From: Tulasnella sp. 424
Taxonomy: Eukaryota > Basidiomycota > Agaricomycetes > Cantharellales > Tulasnellaceae
Direction: 5' to 3'
Length of the DNA: 64,000 bases
Assembly (NCBI GenBank): GCA_019633425.1
Contig: WSUB01000067.1
Span: 124,001-188,000 of the forward strand
The notes under the pieces were generated by a model, which did no database searches, was not told the origin of the DNA, and was given only the letters and a program-made list of their open reading frames with translations. Shown piece by piece: positions 1-9,072 of the stretch. Within the stretch, counting starts at the first letter, position 1; each line of letters starts with the position of its first letter. The translations under genes and the position numbers were made by a program.

Positions 1-261
1 GAGATAAGACTACTTGTTTTAATTCGGGCCGTTCATTGATTAGAGCTGTTAATAATGGCAAGTGCGAAGATGGAGGGAGAGAAGCTATTCGAATCGAGGG
101 GTCGATATAAGGGCAGTGAGAGAGAGGTTTGGCATGAGGGGTTATCAGAGTGGGAGGATCGATGTGAGGGCAAAAGGAGGTAGGTGGTCAGCGAGCGCGG
201 CCAAAGAATCATGACTGAAAGTCAAGAACACCGGGGGGACCGGAACGGTCACGAAACTCAC

Positions 262-670
262 CCAATAGGGAACCAACGTCCACATCGTCTTCTTCTATCT
301 TTCCCTCGACCTTCGACACCCCCGGAGTCATCCGTAGCTTCTTTCCTCCTCCGAGACGTCGTATCGGACGGTCTGAGGGAGACGGGCTCCTGGCTCCATC
401 TCCCATAGCCGCGTCATCTTCTTGCTCATCAAACTCGGCTCGTCGCTTAGTTGATGTACGTGGAGGGATCGGTGGTCTTTGAGGCGTGGTAGTAGCAGCG
501 GTAGTTTGAGGGGTCTGAGTTGCGAACTGAGGTGCGAGTCCGAAGGAGGTGCTGCTTGATGGGTCAGGAGGCGGCAGGTGGTGTTGAGGTACACCCAGTC
601 CGAAACCGAACGACAGTGGTGATGGATTTTGCGTTGAGAACGGTACGTGTGCGCCGAACGGTAAGGCCAT
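262..670 (-). CDS. Cut8/STS1-like nuclear proteasome tethering factor, 5' exon (partial)
   Basis: This is the first coding exon of a gene that continues beyond the left edge of the window. It starts at the ATG at 668-670 and ends at a GTGAGT donor (256-261 on the minus strand) after about 136 codons. It has the look of basidiomycete Cut8/STS1 proteins, which anchor proteasomes at the nuclear envelope: a Pro/Ser-rich N-terminus with an SFGFGLG stretch, a KRR basic patch, an Asp/Met-rich segment with SPSPSDRP, and a DVDVGSLL element where the helical Cut8 domain normally begins. That globular domain lies off-window, so identity rests on the disordered N-terminus only. Alternatively it is an unrelated Pro-rich nuclear protein. 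Confidence 0.55.
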
Positions 671-1362
671 GTCTGGAACTGTGGAAGTGGGAATATGGAA
701 AGTGGGAGGTAGATCGACGGAAGGGGAGAGAGGTGTGTGTGGTTCGAAAGAGAATATAGGAAGGAAGAGAGTTCGGTTGGTGCTATTTGTCCCAACTTGG
801 AGACCGTTGGACCCTTAAAAAAAGACTCTGAAACGAACAAACCTCTAGAAATGCTTTGTGCTCTTGAAAGAAAAGGAAGTTTAACAAGGGAGAGAAAGAG
901 GAGAGGAGGTGGTCGTTGCTGGGCTCTCTCTTTATTATACTGCAGATCGCTCAGAGCTCTCTCCGAGGTTTGACGTTTTGCCTCGCGCCGAGTGATGAAA
1001 GCAGCATGTCCTCGACGCGCTGCTGAGGCGTGTCTCGCGACTTTGTCCAAGCCACGCCACGGATGAATGTGCGAGTGAAACGTTTTGACGGGCTTCGGCT
1101 AAGAATGACTGGCATTTTCCCGAAGTATCTGGCAAACGTCGCTTCGTAAGCGCCGACGTTCCCTTGGAGTTCCCAGCAGTGGTCTTTGTAGCTTCGTTTC
1201 GATATTCCACATTAATTGATTTGGTTAACTACGACTCGGCGTTTGTTTTGGATACATTCAGGCTGGAGATAACAGCAGCCCTCAGAGATAGTAAGCCACA
1301 GCGGGGAAGCTGCAGACATCCTGGTGGAAACCCCCACTGAAAGTCACAGGTCTCTGAGCTGC
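671..1362. other. Intergenic, no gene seen
   Basis: Divergent upstream region of the Cut8-like gene and downstream flank of the pseudokinase. It holds purine-rich runs around 750-930. Overlapping open frames of up to 240 codons were seen but have no family features. Confidence 0.5.
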
Positions 1363-2446
1363 TTAATCGTTGGTAGGTTGAAGCCACGGGTGATTCAAGA
1401 GGTCTGAGGCTGTAGGACGCTCATTCCGGTCCGGGCAGAAGCACTGGTGAAGGAAGTCATCCCCCTGTGGAGAGAGTTCGAAGCTAGTGGGTATTTGTGG
1501 GCCTTGGCTTCCCTCCGCAGGCTAAAAGTCGTGGATGAGTGCCGCGGTGCTTCGATGCACTGCCTAACTCGCCTTATTGTCCTTTTGTCCAACAGATTGG
1601 CCGCCAATGATCCTCAAGACAACACGCCCTACACTCCAGATATCCGCTTTGCCATTCATCTGTTGCTTCTCTCCCTCGCGTAAGTCTGCTGGTGTATCGC
1701 CGATCCTCGAGCCTCTGTCGCTGTTTACTGTCTCTGCCGATTCATAAATAGCCCCAGGAGCTGGAAATCGGGGTGCCATGAGCAGGTGTCAAACTCGTTT
1801 TCGTGGCGCAGCGCAATCAACGAACCTAATCTCTCGGCAGTAGAGAGCTCTGCGATCTTACAGTTGCCTTGGTTGTCGACAAAGATATTCGTGGAGTCGA
1901 TGGACTAGCGAATAGGCGAACTTAGCAGGTACCTCAGCAATCACAGAATATGGTTTTTTCGCACCCTGTGAACGATGGACTGGGAGTGCAGGTACGCAAA
2001 ACCTTCAACAATGCTGCGGGCGAACGTCCTTGCGAGACCTTCCTCCATGGCCCCATATTTCACTACAAGGCTCTCGATCGAGCCACCAGGAACATATTCC
2101 AGGAAACTATGGGGCTGACGTCACTGACCACGTTCGAGTAGGTGCGCATAAGACGAATCACCCACACATTAAAAGCCTCAGCAGTTTGTTCGGCCCCATA
2201 ACAGGTGATGATACTGGGGTGCTTGAGACTCGATAAGAGCGCGTATTCCTTTCGTAAGAATTCTAATGCAAGCTCCGCTTTTCTCTTGCTTTCTGTGTCC
2301 GAATCTTGACGGGGTATTTCCGCTTGTTTAAGAGTCATTAACTTCCCATCTGCGGAGCGGAGAACCAAGTAGATCGGGTTCGAGAGTTCGGATTCCAATC
2401 TATCTCCCATGACCCATTCGAAAGGAACAGTTTGTACAGATGCCAT
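1363..2446 (-). CDS. MAPKKK (STE11)-like pseudokinase, intact five-exon ORF
   Basis: Five exons (2166-2446, 1965-2106, 1826-1904, 1594-1760, 1363-1521) join in consistent phase to a 275-residue open frame starting MASVQTVPFEW. Kinase landmarks are in order: an ALK-type lysine (LMTLKQAEIP) near residue 36, FLEYVPGGSIES, the YLHSQSIVHR catalytic-loop approach, NIFVDNQGNCKI, DIWSVG, and ERPTASDLLNHPWL at the end. The glycine loop has no GxGxxG. HRD reads HRS, the DFG triplet reads AEL, and the APE/activation segment is shortened with RPW missing. The fold core looks retained while two essential aspartates are gone, so catalysis is unlikely. The fourth donor (GTTGGA) is the weakest splice call. 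Closest known family is basidiomycete Bck1/STE11-like MAPKKKs. A decaying relative lies just upstream. Confidence 0.7.
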
Positions 2447-2773
2447 AGTAGCCAGAGGAGACTTTGGGGAACCCTGAGTGTCTAGTTTCAAGGGTACTGG
2501 GACAATCGATGGTTTGGTGATAAGAGAGTTCGATAACGGAGTACGTTTAGTTGTCACGCGCCTAACCAGGAGTGTCTCGAGAATAACGGACCACTTATTG
2601 GTGGGATTAACCAGAACGGACACTCGGGAAAGTCTAGTGAGCTCTACTATGGGAGAGCTTCGTAAGCCGAACCTCCTTTGCACATGGGTTGTCCAACGAC
2701 CGCAGTGATTGACCCCCATCCAAGGAACAAACTATACCGAAGCAAACTAGGGCAAAGAAGGTTATAGTAGAGC

Positions 2774-3915
2774 TCATCCACTTCTGCGGGAGAAGCCTGT
2801 GAATTCCCACCCTTGGGGAAGGACGAGCCACGGATGGGTGAGCATCTCAGTCGCTGTTGGTCGTTCTTCTGGCTTTATGCAGAAGCATTGGCTGAAGAAG
2901 CTATCCAAGTTTGACGAGAGAGCCAACGTGCTCGGGATAGGAGGCGTCTTTTTTTGAGTTGATAACTAACAATTCTCAGGTTTAAGTACTCATTAGCGGG
3001 AATGGTTCATCGGGTACTCACATTCAACATGGCCACCATGAACTCCGTCCCAGCCCAGGGCCGTTGGCCGCTCAGCATTTCTAAAACGACGCACCCAGTG
3101 CTCCATATATCTACTTTGGAGCTATGTTGTCCGGGCATGGGATAGCAGGTTTCTGGTGCCGTGTACCACATATGGTCTCCACTCCTGCCATTTGTGGATG
3201 TGAAATGTTCGGCTTCGGATGCTATTACGTCGACGTCATGTGTGAGCTTCCATACACTATATGTCAAGTCTGGCTAATGACCTAGCTTTATCGCGTCAGT
3301 GAATCCCCCGATTTTGCAGATCCCGTCTAGATGGACGAAGATGTTCTTAGACGAGATAGCCTAATTGAAAGCGAAGCCGAATGCGTCTTCAGACTATCAG
3401 CCTATCTGCTAAGCATACATACCAGGTGCACTATTGACAGGGAATGAAGGTAGGTTAGACCGTTGAGGATATCACGAGTGAACGACCTGGTGAGATTCTC
3501 CTCGAACGTGCTGAAGCGTTTCAAGAGTCTCTGAATGGATCCTCCTGGAAAGTACTCCACGAAGCTAGGCAGTATGCATCATCAGACGGGACTCAAGGTT
3601 TTTTAGCTACAGGAAGAGCACCCACAGGTTAAAGAATTCAGCAGTCTGCTCGGCCTCGAAACATTCGACGATGTTTGCGTGCTGAGCCGAAGACAAAATG
3701 TCGTATTCATTCTTCACTGCCTCGAATTGACATTGACATTTTGCGAAGCCTTCTTCGTTGGGGTCCTTGGAGGGTATCTTTACTTGTTTGACGACGTTCA
3801 TCTTCGCAGTGTTTTCCGACACAACTCGGTATACAAGGTAATATGGACTCTCTGGGTCATCCCCTATCCTGTCGCCTTGGACCCATTTGAAGGGAGCTGG
3901 AAACGTCGCTGCCAT
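2774..3915 (-). pseudogene. MAPKKK-like pseudokinase, frameshifted and stopped
   Basis: Paralogue of the neighbouring pseudokinase with the same order of elements. Exons are 3626-3915 (MAATFPAPFKWVQGDRIGDD...), 3423-3565, 3022-3360 and 2774-2965. The lysine of subdomain II is kept (NVVKQVKIP), as are YTAPE, KVDIWSTGCVVLEM, GQRPW and ERPTATEMLTHPWL. HRD reads HLA and DFG reads GGF, so this copy too lacks the catalytic aspartates. Two breaks are visible: exon 2 has one extra base at about 3540 (inside the PGGSI motif) that shifts the frame, and an in-frame TAG lies at 3274-3276 in the activation segment. Restoring either by splicing would need an intron shorter than 30 nt. The C-lobe is otherwise well preserved, which suggests recent loss. 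Confidence 0.75.
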
Positions 3916-4318
3916 TGCTATCCCAGTCTAGCTGTAGGGGAAATGGTGGTTCGCGTTCGAATGACTGGTTGTTCCAATACCTGATTGCCATATCGGGAAA
4001 TGAGATGTGATGCCGGCAATCGATCATTCGGGGAGAGAGTATGACAGTCTGCGCCTTGAGGCACCCTTCTGTGTCTTGCAGGTGTAGGGTATTGATAAGG
4101 GTACAACGCATTCAGTTATGGGCTCAACTTGCGACGCCGCGACATCCGAGACACTCGAAGCACGGGCGATGATGGAAATGCTCAAGCAGAAGCTCGGCGA
4201 ATGATAGAAAGATATAGGCTTTTTAGTATACGGAAACAGTACAATAAGGACGAACGAATAAATATAGGGAACGAGGAAATATAGGAGCGAACAAGGGAAA
4301 CAGGGAGACCCGAAGGAA
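3668..4318. repeat. Direct repeat copy 1: kinase 5' exon plus upstream flank
   Basis: This interval matches 5467-6134 base for base over long stretches, including part of the kinase first exon and about 400 bp upstream of its ATG. At 4118-4204 on the plus strand it has a short open frame ending in LKQKLGE and TGA that resembles the tail of a coding exon; the second copy has a frame-changing deletion there, so it is probably a relic. Confidence 0.7.
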
Positions 4319-4332
4319 CCGACCCCTTCCGT

Positions 4333-4744
4333 GCGGCCCGAGTTCGCTGGGCCCGTTCCGCTCGCGACCAGTTGTTTATTTAGGTGTCGGTTCGGACTTG
4401 GTTTCAGCTGTTTTTTTCCTTTTAGCCTCGACTTGTAGTCCTGCTCGATCGTACGGTTCCGTTCCGTTTCCGCCTGTTTCTTTTTCCCGTCTGTTTTCTT
4501 ATTTCTTTTGTAAGGATGTCCTATTTCAGTACAGGTTGTATCTCCTCGTTTCCCTCATCAAATCAACAACGCAATTACCTCCTCAGTCTCCTATCAATCC
4601 CTCGATTCCCTGAGCCTCTTGAGTCTCGAATCCCTCGTGTCTCACGTCTTTTCCCTCATCCTCATCGTTCTACCCTGTCTTGCCAAGACTTGGCTCTTAT
4701 ACACTTCCTTGGGCCTTACTATTAGCCTCAGTGGTTCCTCCACC
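4333..4744 (+). promoter_or_regulatory. Duplicated protease promoter block, copy 1
   Basis: About 400 bp upstream of the ATG at 4745 match 8673-9072. The block shares a TTGTTTATTTAGG element, pyrimidine-rich tracts and a CCACCATGGGA start context, as expected for a duplicated promoter and 5' leader. Confidence 0.6.
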
Positions 4745-5230
4745 ATGGGAGATATCCCTCCGTTGCAGGGCTCTTCCCTTACGCTCCCATCCCCTCCATC
4801 TGAGATGGAGGCCAAGTTCTACTATGCCGGCCTGCCCTCTGCCCCGCGCTTGGTCGCTCGCACTAGCACCACTCCGTGGGAGGCGCCCACCGGCCCAGAG
4901 GCGTACCGGAAGGTCAAGGAGCTCCGCGTTGTCGGCAACCGTGCGCTCAAGCTCCAGGAGGCTTGGGAGGGCGACCTGGCTCCCAAGCTCTTCGCCCTTC
5001 TGGACTCAATGAAGGTGAAGGTGACTAGCACCGACATCCTCCGCATTGGGAATGCTGGAGAGTCTTTTGCCCCTGTTGTCCTCTGGATCGGCGTGATGCC
5101 CGCATCTCTCTCTGGCAATGATGGCGTTGTTGTGGCCTATAAGTGCCGGGAGCTACTTCTAGAATACGATATCACCGACGTTGACGTTGAGATCCGCGAG
5201 TCGGTCCGCTGGCCGCAGTACGAGTGGTAG
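4745..5230 (+). pseudogene. N-terminal-domain-only copy of the trypsin-like protease family
   Basis: A 161-residue frame starting MGDIPPLQGSS in a strong CCACCATGG context is closely similar to the first 150 residues of the full-length protein at 9073-10686 (shared FYYAGLP, WIGVMPASLSGNDGVVVA and ITDVDVEIRES). It stops at TAG 5228-5230 just before the conserved GPKLL. That motif follows in the same frame with about 20 more codons to a TAA near 5304, and then similarity ends. The protease domain with its His, Asp and Ser is absent. It may be a truncated pseudogene, or an expressed standalone N-domain, since frame and promoter are both conserved. Right after it the sequence switches to a kinase fragment on the other strand. 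Confidence 0.65.
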
Positions 5231-5466
5231 GGCGGTCCCAAGCTCCTCACATCCACCTATGTCAGTGTTCAAGCCAAGGTGAACAATGCCGAGACCGGCG
5301 CTTAATTTCTCTATTGTTTATTTTCCTTTCTTGTTTGTTTCTCTCTCGACCCGTCCGTCTCCATTCTGTTGGTCGATTTCTCCATCCGTTTGGACTCGTA
5401 CTTCCTTCTTATATTGTAGAACCTTTTCTTTCCCTGTTTCCTCGCACCCGGCCGCTGTCCTGACCC

Positions 5467-5727
5467 ATTTGACAATGTTTGTGCTGAGCCAAAGACAAAA
5501 TGTCGTATTCATTTTCACTGCCTTAAATTGATATTGATGTTTTACGAAAGCTTCTTCACTGGTGTCTTTGGAGGGTGTCTTTATAAATTTACTTGCTTGA
5601 CGATGTTTCATCTTCGCTGCGTTTTCGGACATAACTCCGTATACTAAAGGTAATATGGACTCTCGAGGTCATCCCCTATCCTGTTGCCTTGGGCCCTTCT
5701 GAAGGGAGCCTGAAATGTTGCGGCCAT
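5467..5727 (-). pseudogene. MAPKKK-like kinase 5' fragment, third copy
   Basis: Begins MAATFQAPFRRAQGNRIGDD, near-identical to the start of the 3915 copy, but breaks frame around 5640. It continues in another frame (SENAAKM, TPSKDTSEEAFVKHQYQF). Similarity stops at about 5467, inside what would be exon 1, where protease-block flank sequence takes over. There is no C-lobe. It is a relic created or cut by the insertion or duplication of the 4333-5466 block. Confidence 0.7.
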
Positions 5728-6134
5728 TGCTACCCCGTCTAGTCGTAGGGCAAGTGATATTCGAATTACTGGTTGTTGCCTGCATACCTGATTGTCATTT
5801 CGGGAAATGAGATGTGATACCGGAGCCCTTCGTAATCGATCACTCGAAGAGAGCGTATGGAGATCTGTGAGGCATTCTTCTATATCTTGCAGGTGTAGGA
5901 TATTGACAAGGGTATAACGCATTCAGTAGTGGGCCCAACCTGCGACGCCGCGCCTTCCAAGACACTCGAATCACGCTCGATGAAATGTTCAAGCAGAAGC
6001 TCGGCGAATGATAGAGAGGTAGAAGCTTCTTTATTAAACGGAAACAGTGCGATGAGGACGAACGAATAAATATCGGGAAGGAGGAAGGGTCCGATATAGG
6101 AGCGAAGAAGGAAAACAGGGAGGCCCAAAGGAGC
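5467..6134. repeat. Direct repeat copy 2: kinase 5' exon plus upstream flank
   Basis: Second copy of 3668-4318. The two copies are separated by the protease N-domain block, so the likely history is tandem duplication of a kinase gene plus entry of the protease block between the copies. Confidence 0.7.
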
Positions 6135-6172
6135 ACATAAAACGTATTTCGAAACTAAGAACTGTCCATCAA

Positions 6173-6768
6173 TTAATCCAAGATCATCCGCTCTCTGGAA
6201 CTATCCCCTTCTCCCAGTCGCCTCTTCCTCTCTGGAATGATCTTGCTAAACGTTTTCCTCACCCATGCCTTAACTTTCGCAGCGCCATGGTGGATCTCTA
6301 CCGCTTGCCCGTGATACGAGCTCGATCCAGTCCTCGATCGGGTAATGCTACATTTATTGCTATGTTCGCCGCCATCATTGTCGTCGTACTCGAGACCGGA
6401 TGGCCAGACGGGGACCCCTCGGTTGGGTGTCTCCTCCGGGTCCGCGAAGACGCTGTAGAGTCTGTGGTTCAACGGAACAATCGGGGAGGAATAAGGGAGG
6501 CCCCATAAGGTGGTTGGAGTGCTGGGTGTAGCGGGGATTGAATGGTTTGATGCTGCGAGCGTGAGGGTGAAAATGGAGTTCGAGTCGGAGTGGATCCTCG
6601 CGAGGTCGAGTGGCCGGATTTGGTTGGAGGAGGAGGAGGAGTAGGTGGTTCCCTGAGAGAGGAAGAAGCAGGAGTGATAATAATCAGGGGCAGCTTCTCG
6701 GTCGACGAGAACGGGGCCTTTTGGCTTACCATGGTGGGAACGGGTGATTCGGTGTAAAAGCGAGCCAT
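6173..6768 (-). CDS. Small uncharacterised protein, two exons
   Basis: A 13-codon first exon (6730-6768, MARFYTESPVPTM) is followed by a textbook intron (6653-6729: GTAAGC donor, CCCTGAT branch, long pyrimidine tract, CTCAG) and a 160-codon second exon (6173-6652), giving 172 residues. The exon-2 frame is the one that runs without interruption into a C-terminal half containing PIVPLNHRLYSVFADPEE, DDNDGG and a basic, potentially helical tail (KVKAWVRKTFSKIIPERKRR). The N-terminal half is Ser/Thr/Pro-rich. No signal peptide or known domain was recognised. The intron makes a real gene more likely than a chance frame. It sits between kinase relics, so it may be lineage-specific. I cannot assign a function. 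Confidence 0.6.
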
Positions 6769-6993
6769 TTGCTTATAGCGGAATCCGTCGTCTCAGGTTT
6801 TAGATGTAGGAAGAAAAGGTGAGGATGGATCGCGAGAACGAGAACGAGGAGACGTCTCATATATATAGGTCTGGAGCTGGATATAGGGGAAGGAGGAAAG
6901 ATATTTCGAATCGGGCGATGTTGAATGTGCGTAATCTAGTCGATCTATAGCTCCGAGTCCTACCGAATGCAATTGAAGGAAGCAGATAAAGAT

Positions 6994-7065
6994 AGTCATT
7001 CAGATTGTATCACACAGCACGTACATTTGTAAATTTATCGAATGTAAAAAGGAATTCCGTGTTGG
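6994..7065. repeat. Short dispersed repeat, copy 1
   Basis: About 70 bp similar to 10905-10975: both read A-T-T-G-T-A-T-C-x-C-A-C-A-G-C-A-C followed by an AT-rich run with AAATTTAT. One copy lies upstream of the small 6.2-6.8 kb gene, the other downstream of the protease gene. It may be a degenerate mobile-element end or shared UTR sequence. Confidence 0.5.
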
Positions 7066-7200
7066 AATTTGGGCTTGTAACTGGGGGTTCGAATAGAAGG
7101 AGAATAAGGGCCTGGTCAATCGCTCGGATCCATATATAGCCCGTCCGCGATATTGCGGTGCTGAACAGTAGAAAGCATTTCATATTCGTCCTTCATTCAA

Positions 7201-7451
7201 TCAATAACTTCTGATTTTACTCTCCTCTCGTTTCTTGTTGGGGTCTTGGCTGGACAGCTCGGCTTGCTTGGCGGCCATTAATTCCCCAGCGTCCGATCGA
7301 AGACCAGCTGAGCCGACTGCAGAGTGTATCCGTAGGCAGCCCCGAACTCGATCTCCTCCCCTTTGATCCAGGTGAAAGGGGCGCAATCTTCGTTCTGCAT
7401 CTTTCTCGCGATTGAAGCTGTCGGAGGAGGGTCAAAGGGTTGGGTGGCCAT
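7201..7451 (-). pseudogene. MAPKKK-like kinase 5' fragment, fourth copy
   Basis: Starts MATQPFDPPPTAS and reads CAPFTWIKGEEIEFG, then stops at a TAA. One frame over it continues GELMAAKQAELSSQDPNKKRE, which is the subdomain II lysine region of the same kinase family. A frameshift in the 7290-7350 interval therefore separates the two halves, and nothing follows the second half. It is more divergent from the other three copies than they are from each other. Confidence 0.6.
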
Positions 7452-8170
7452 CTTAAGGGTTAGTAACGTCTAGACGGCGCTTCGCTTACTAGGCAAACCA
7501 TCTCTCCCTGGACACACTGTCAAAGAAACTATTCCGCAGAGGGATGGGCGGAATGTGACAGCTGCAGGCATTCGACTACCCTTTCCTCGCACCTGAAAAA
7601 TGGTGTCGGGCAGAGTACCTTATAAATCTCGCTCATACGAGTAATTTCCGTCCATTGATCCATCACTCCCCCTCCTTTAAGTATTTCTTCTTTTTGCATA
7701 TCCATTACCTGCTGTATTTCCGTATGGCCATTCTCATAGCCCCAGACATTTCTACCGTTATCGGTACCTGCTTTGCTTTTTCCTCCTCCCTCCAGGGCCT
7801 GAGCGTGTGCCTGTTGCTGTGTGATCCTTCTGAGCTGTCGACCTGAGTGGCATGATGCATAGATGGGTTCTTAAGTACTTCAGGTGTCGGACTATTGCAC
7901 ATGGACTGTGGACCTGTCTCGATGGGCGCTATGATCTGAGACTGTGGCGTTGCGCCAGGCTTATGTCACCAAAGCGATCTCCGCCTCTTCGGCGATTTTC
8001 ACTGAGCCCCCCTCCCCGAAAACCAAGCCCACATATAGCGCGAAAAAGCTCGATCACACTTAACCCCATTGAGGTCCGACGTGACGACTTGCAAAAGGAG
8101 CATAGGGTGCTACCGTTCCAAATACATCGATAATTAACGAAAACGCACAAAGCGAGATACATTCGATATC
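7452..8170. other. Intergenic, no supported gene
   Basis: Short open frames on both strands without family features. The 3' part (about 8000-8170) is probably the original promoter of the RRP45 exon that follows. Confidence 0.4.
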
Positions 8171-8320
8171 ATGCCACGAGAACTCGAACCGGCGATCGCC
8201 CAAAAGGAATTCGTCCTGACGGCGTTGAAACAGGGTTTAAGAACCGCTGGACGGGCGTTATTGGAGTCGAAGAATATCGAGTTGGTGTTTGGAGAGGAGT
8301 TGGGGATGGTGGTGCAACAC
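8171..8320 (+). pseudogene. Exosome subunit RRP45 (EXOSC9), truncated 5' exon
   Basis: The ATG at 8171 opens MPRELEPAIAQKEFVLTALK followed by QGLRTAGRALLESKNIELVFGEELGMVV. This is the conserved N-terminus of RNase PH-type exosome subunit RRP45 (family pattern MPRExEPS..EExF.LEALRQ..R.DGR). The invariant-looking DGR is AGR here. Similarity ends abruptly after GMVV near 8315; the frame then runs through unrelated sequence to a stop at 8449. Nothing of the RNase PH core is found downstream. It is a broken copy, with the functional gene presumably elsewhere. Confidence 0.7.
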
Positions 8321-8672
8321 CTAAGCCGGATAGCAGTGTGGCACTTGGCGCAAGAGCCCACAGAGTATAGAGGCAAAGGTCGTTGCAATAGACTCAGCGC
8401 CTGTGTATATGCAGTGTATTCAGTCCGAGAGAGTCTGATAAGCGTTTAAGAGGGGAGGTTTGTTGACATAATCGAGGGCTTAAGGTTGGCTCAGCAGTGT
8501 TAAAAGTCCAGCGGCAGCAGGTATGAGGCGAGTGCCAGTGGCTTTCATAAGCGAACGTGAGACATGGTGCCTGGTATCAGGAACGATGGACAAAACCAGT
8601 CCGGAGTGCTGACAAAGCGGGGTGTATTCGGGCGGAGTTTCGAACCGGGATTTGCTGTGTCACCTGCCCCGA

Positions 8673-9072
8673 GGTCACCGAGCCCGCTCCGCTCGTGACC
8701 GGTTGTTTATTTAGGTATCAGTCGGACTTGGTTTCGGTTGTTGTGTTCCGTTTACTATTTAGCCTTGACTTGTAGTCCCGCTCGATTGTACGGTTCTGTC
8801 CCGTTCCCGCCTGTTTCTTTTCCCGTTTCCTTGCTTATTTCTATTGTAAGTATTTCCTTTTGAAGTACAGGTTGCATCTCCTCGTTTCCCTTGTCGCATT
8901 AACACAGTAATTACCCCTCAGTCTCCTATTGATCCCTCGATTCCCTGAGCCTCTCGAATCCCTCGCGTCTCACGTCTTTTCCCTCGTCCTCATCGTTCTA
9001 CCCATTCTTGCCAAGACTTGGCTCTTACACACTTCCTTGGGCCTTACTATTAGCCTCAGTGGTTCCCCCACC
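8673..9072 (+). promoter_or_regulatory. Promoter/leader of the trypsin-like protease gene
   Basis: About 400 bp conserved with 4333-4744, ending in a CCACCATGGG start context. It is rich in pyrimidine tracts typical of fungal core promoters and leaders. Similarity between the two copies extends continuously into coding sequence. Confidence 0.55.

Noticed and set aside
328..1050. 240-codon minus-strand frame overlapping the Cut8-like exon
   Set aside because: Its first half is promoter sequence, its second half is the shadow of the Cut8-like exon in another frame, and it lacks protein-like character.
4118..4204. Short plus-strand frame ending LK-QKLGE
   Set aside because: Looks like an exon end, but no upstream exon was found and the second repeat copy carries a frame-changing deletion.
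8929..9072. Longer N-terminus for the trypsin-like protease, with a hydrophobic stretch like a signal anchor
   Set aside because: The frame is open but the copy at 4.6-4.7 kb is broken by base changes in this part, and the ATG at 9073 has the stronger context. I treat it as leader sequence, though a signal-anchor form cannot be excluded.
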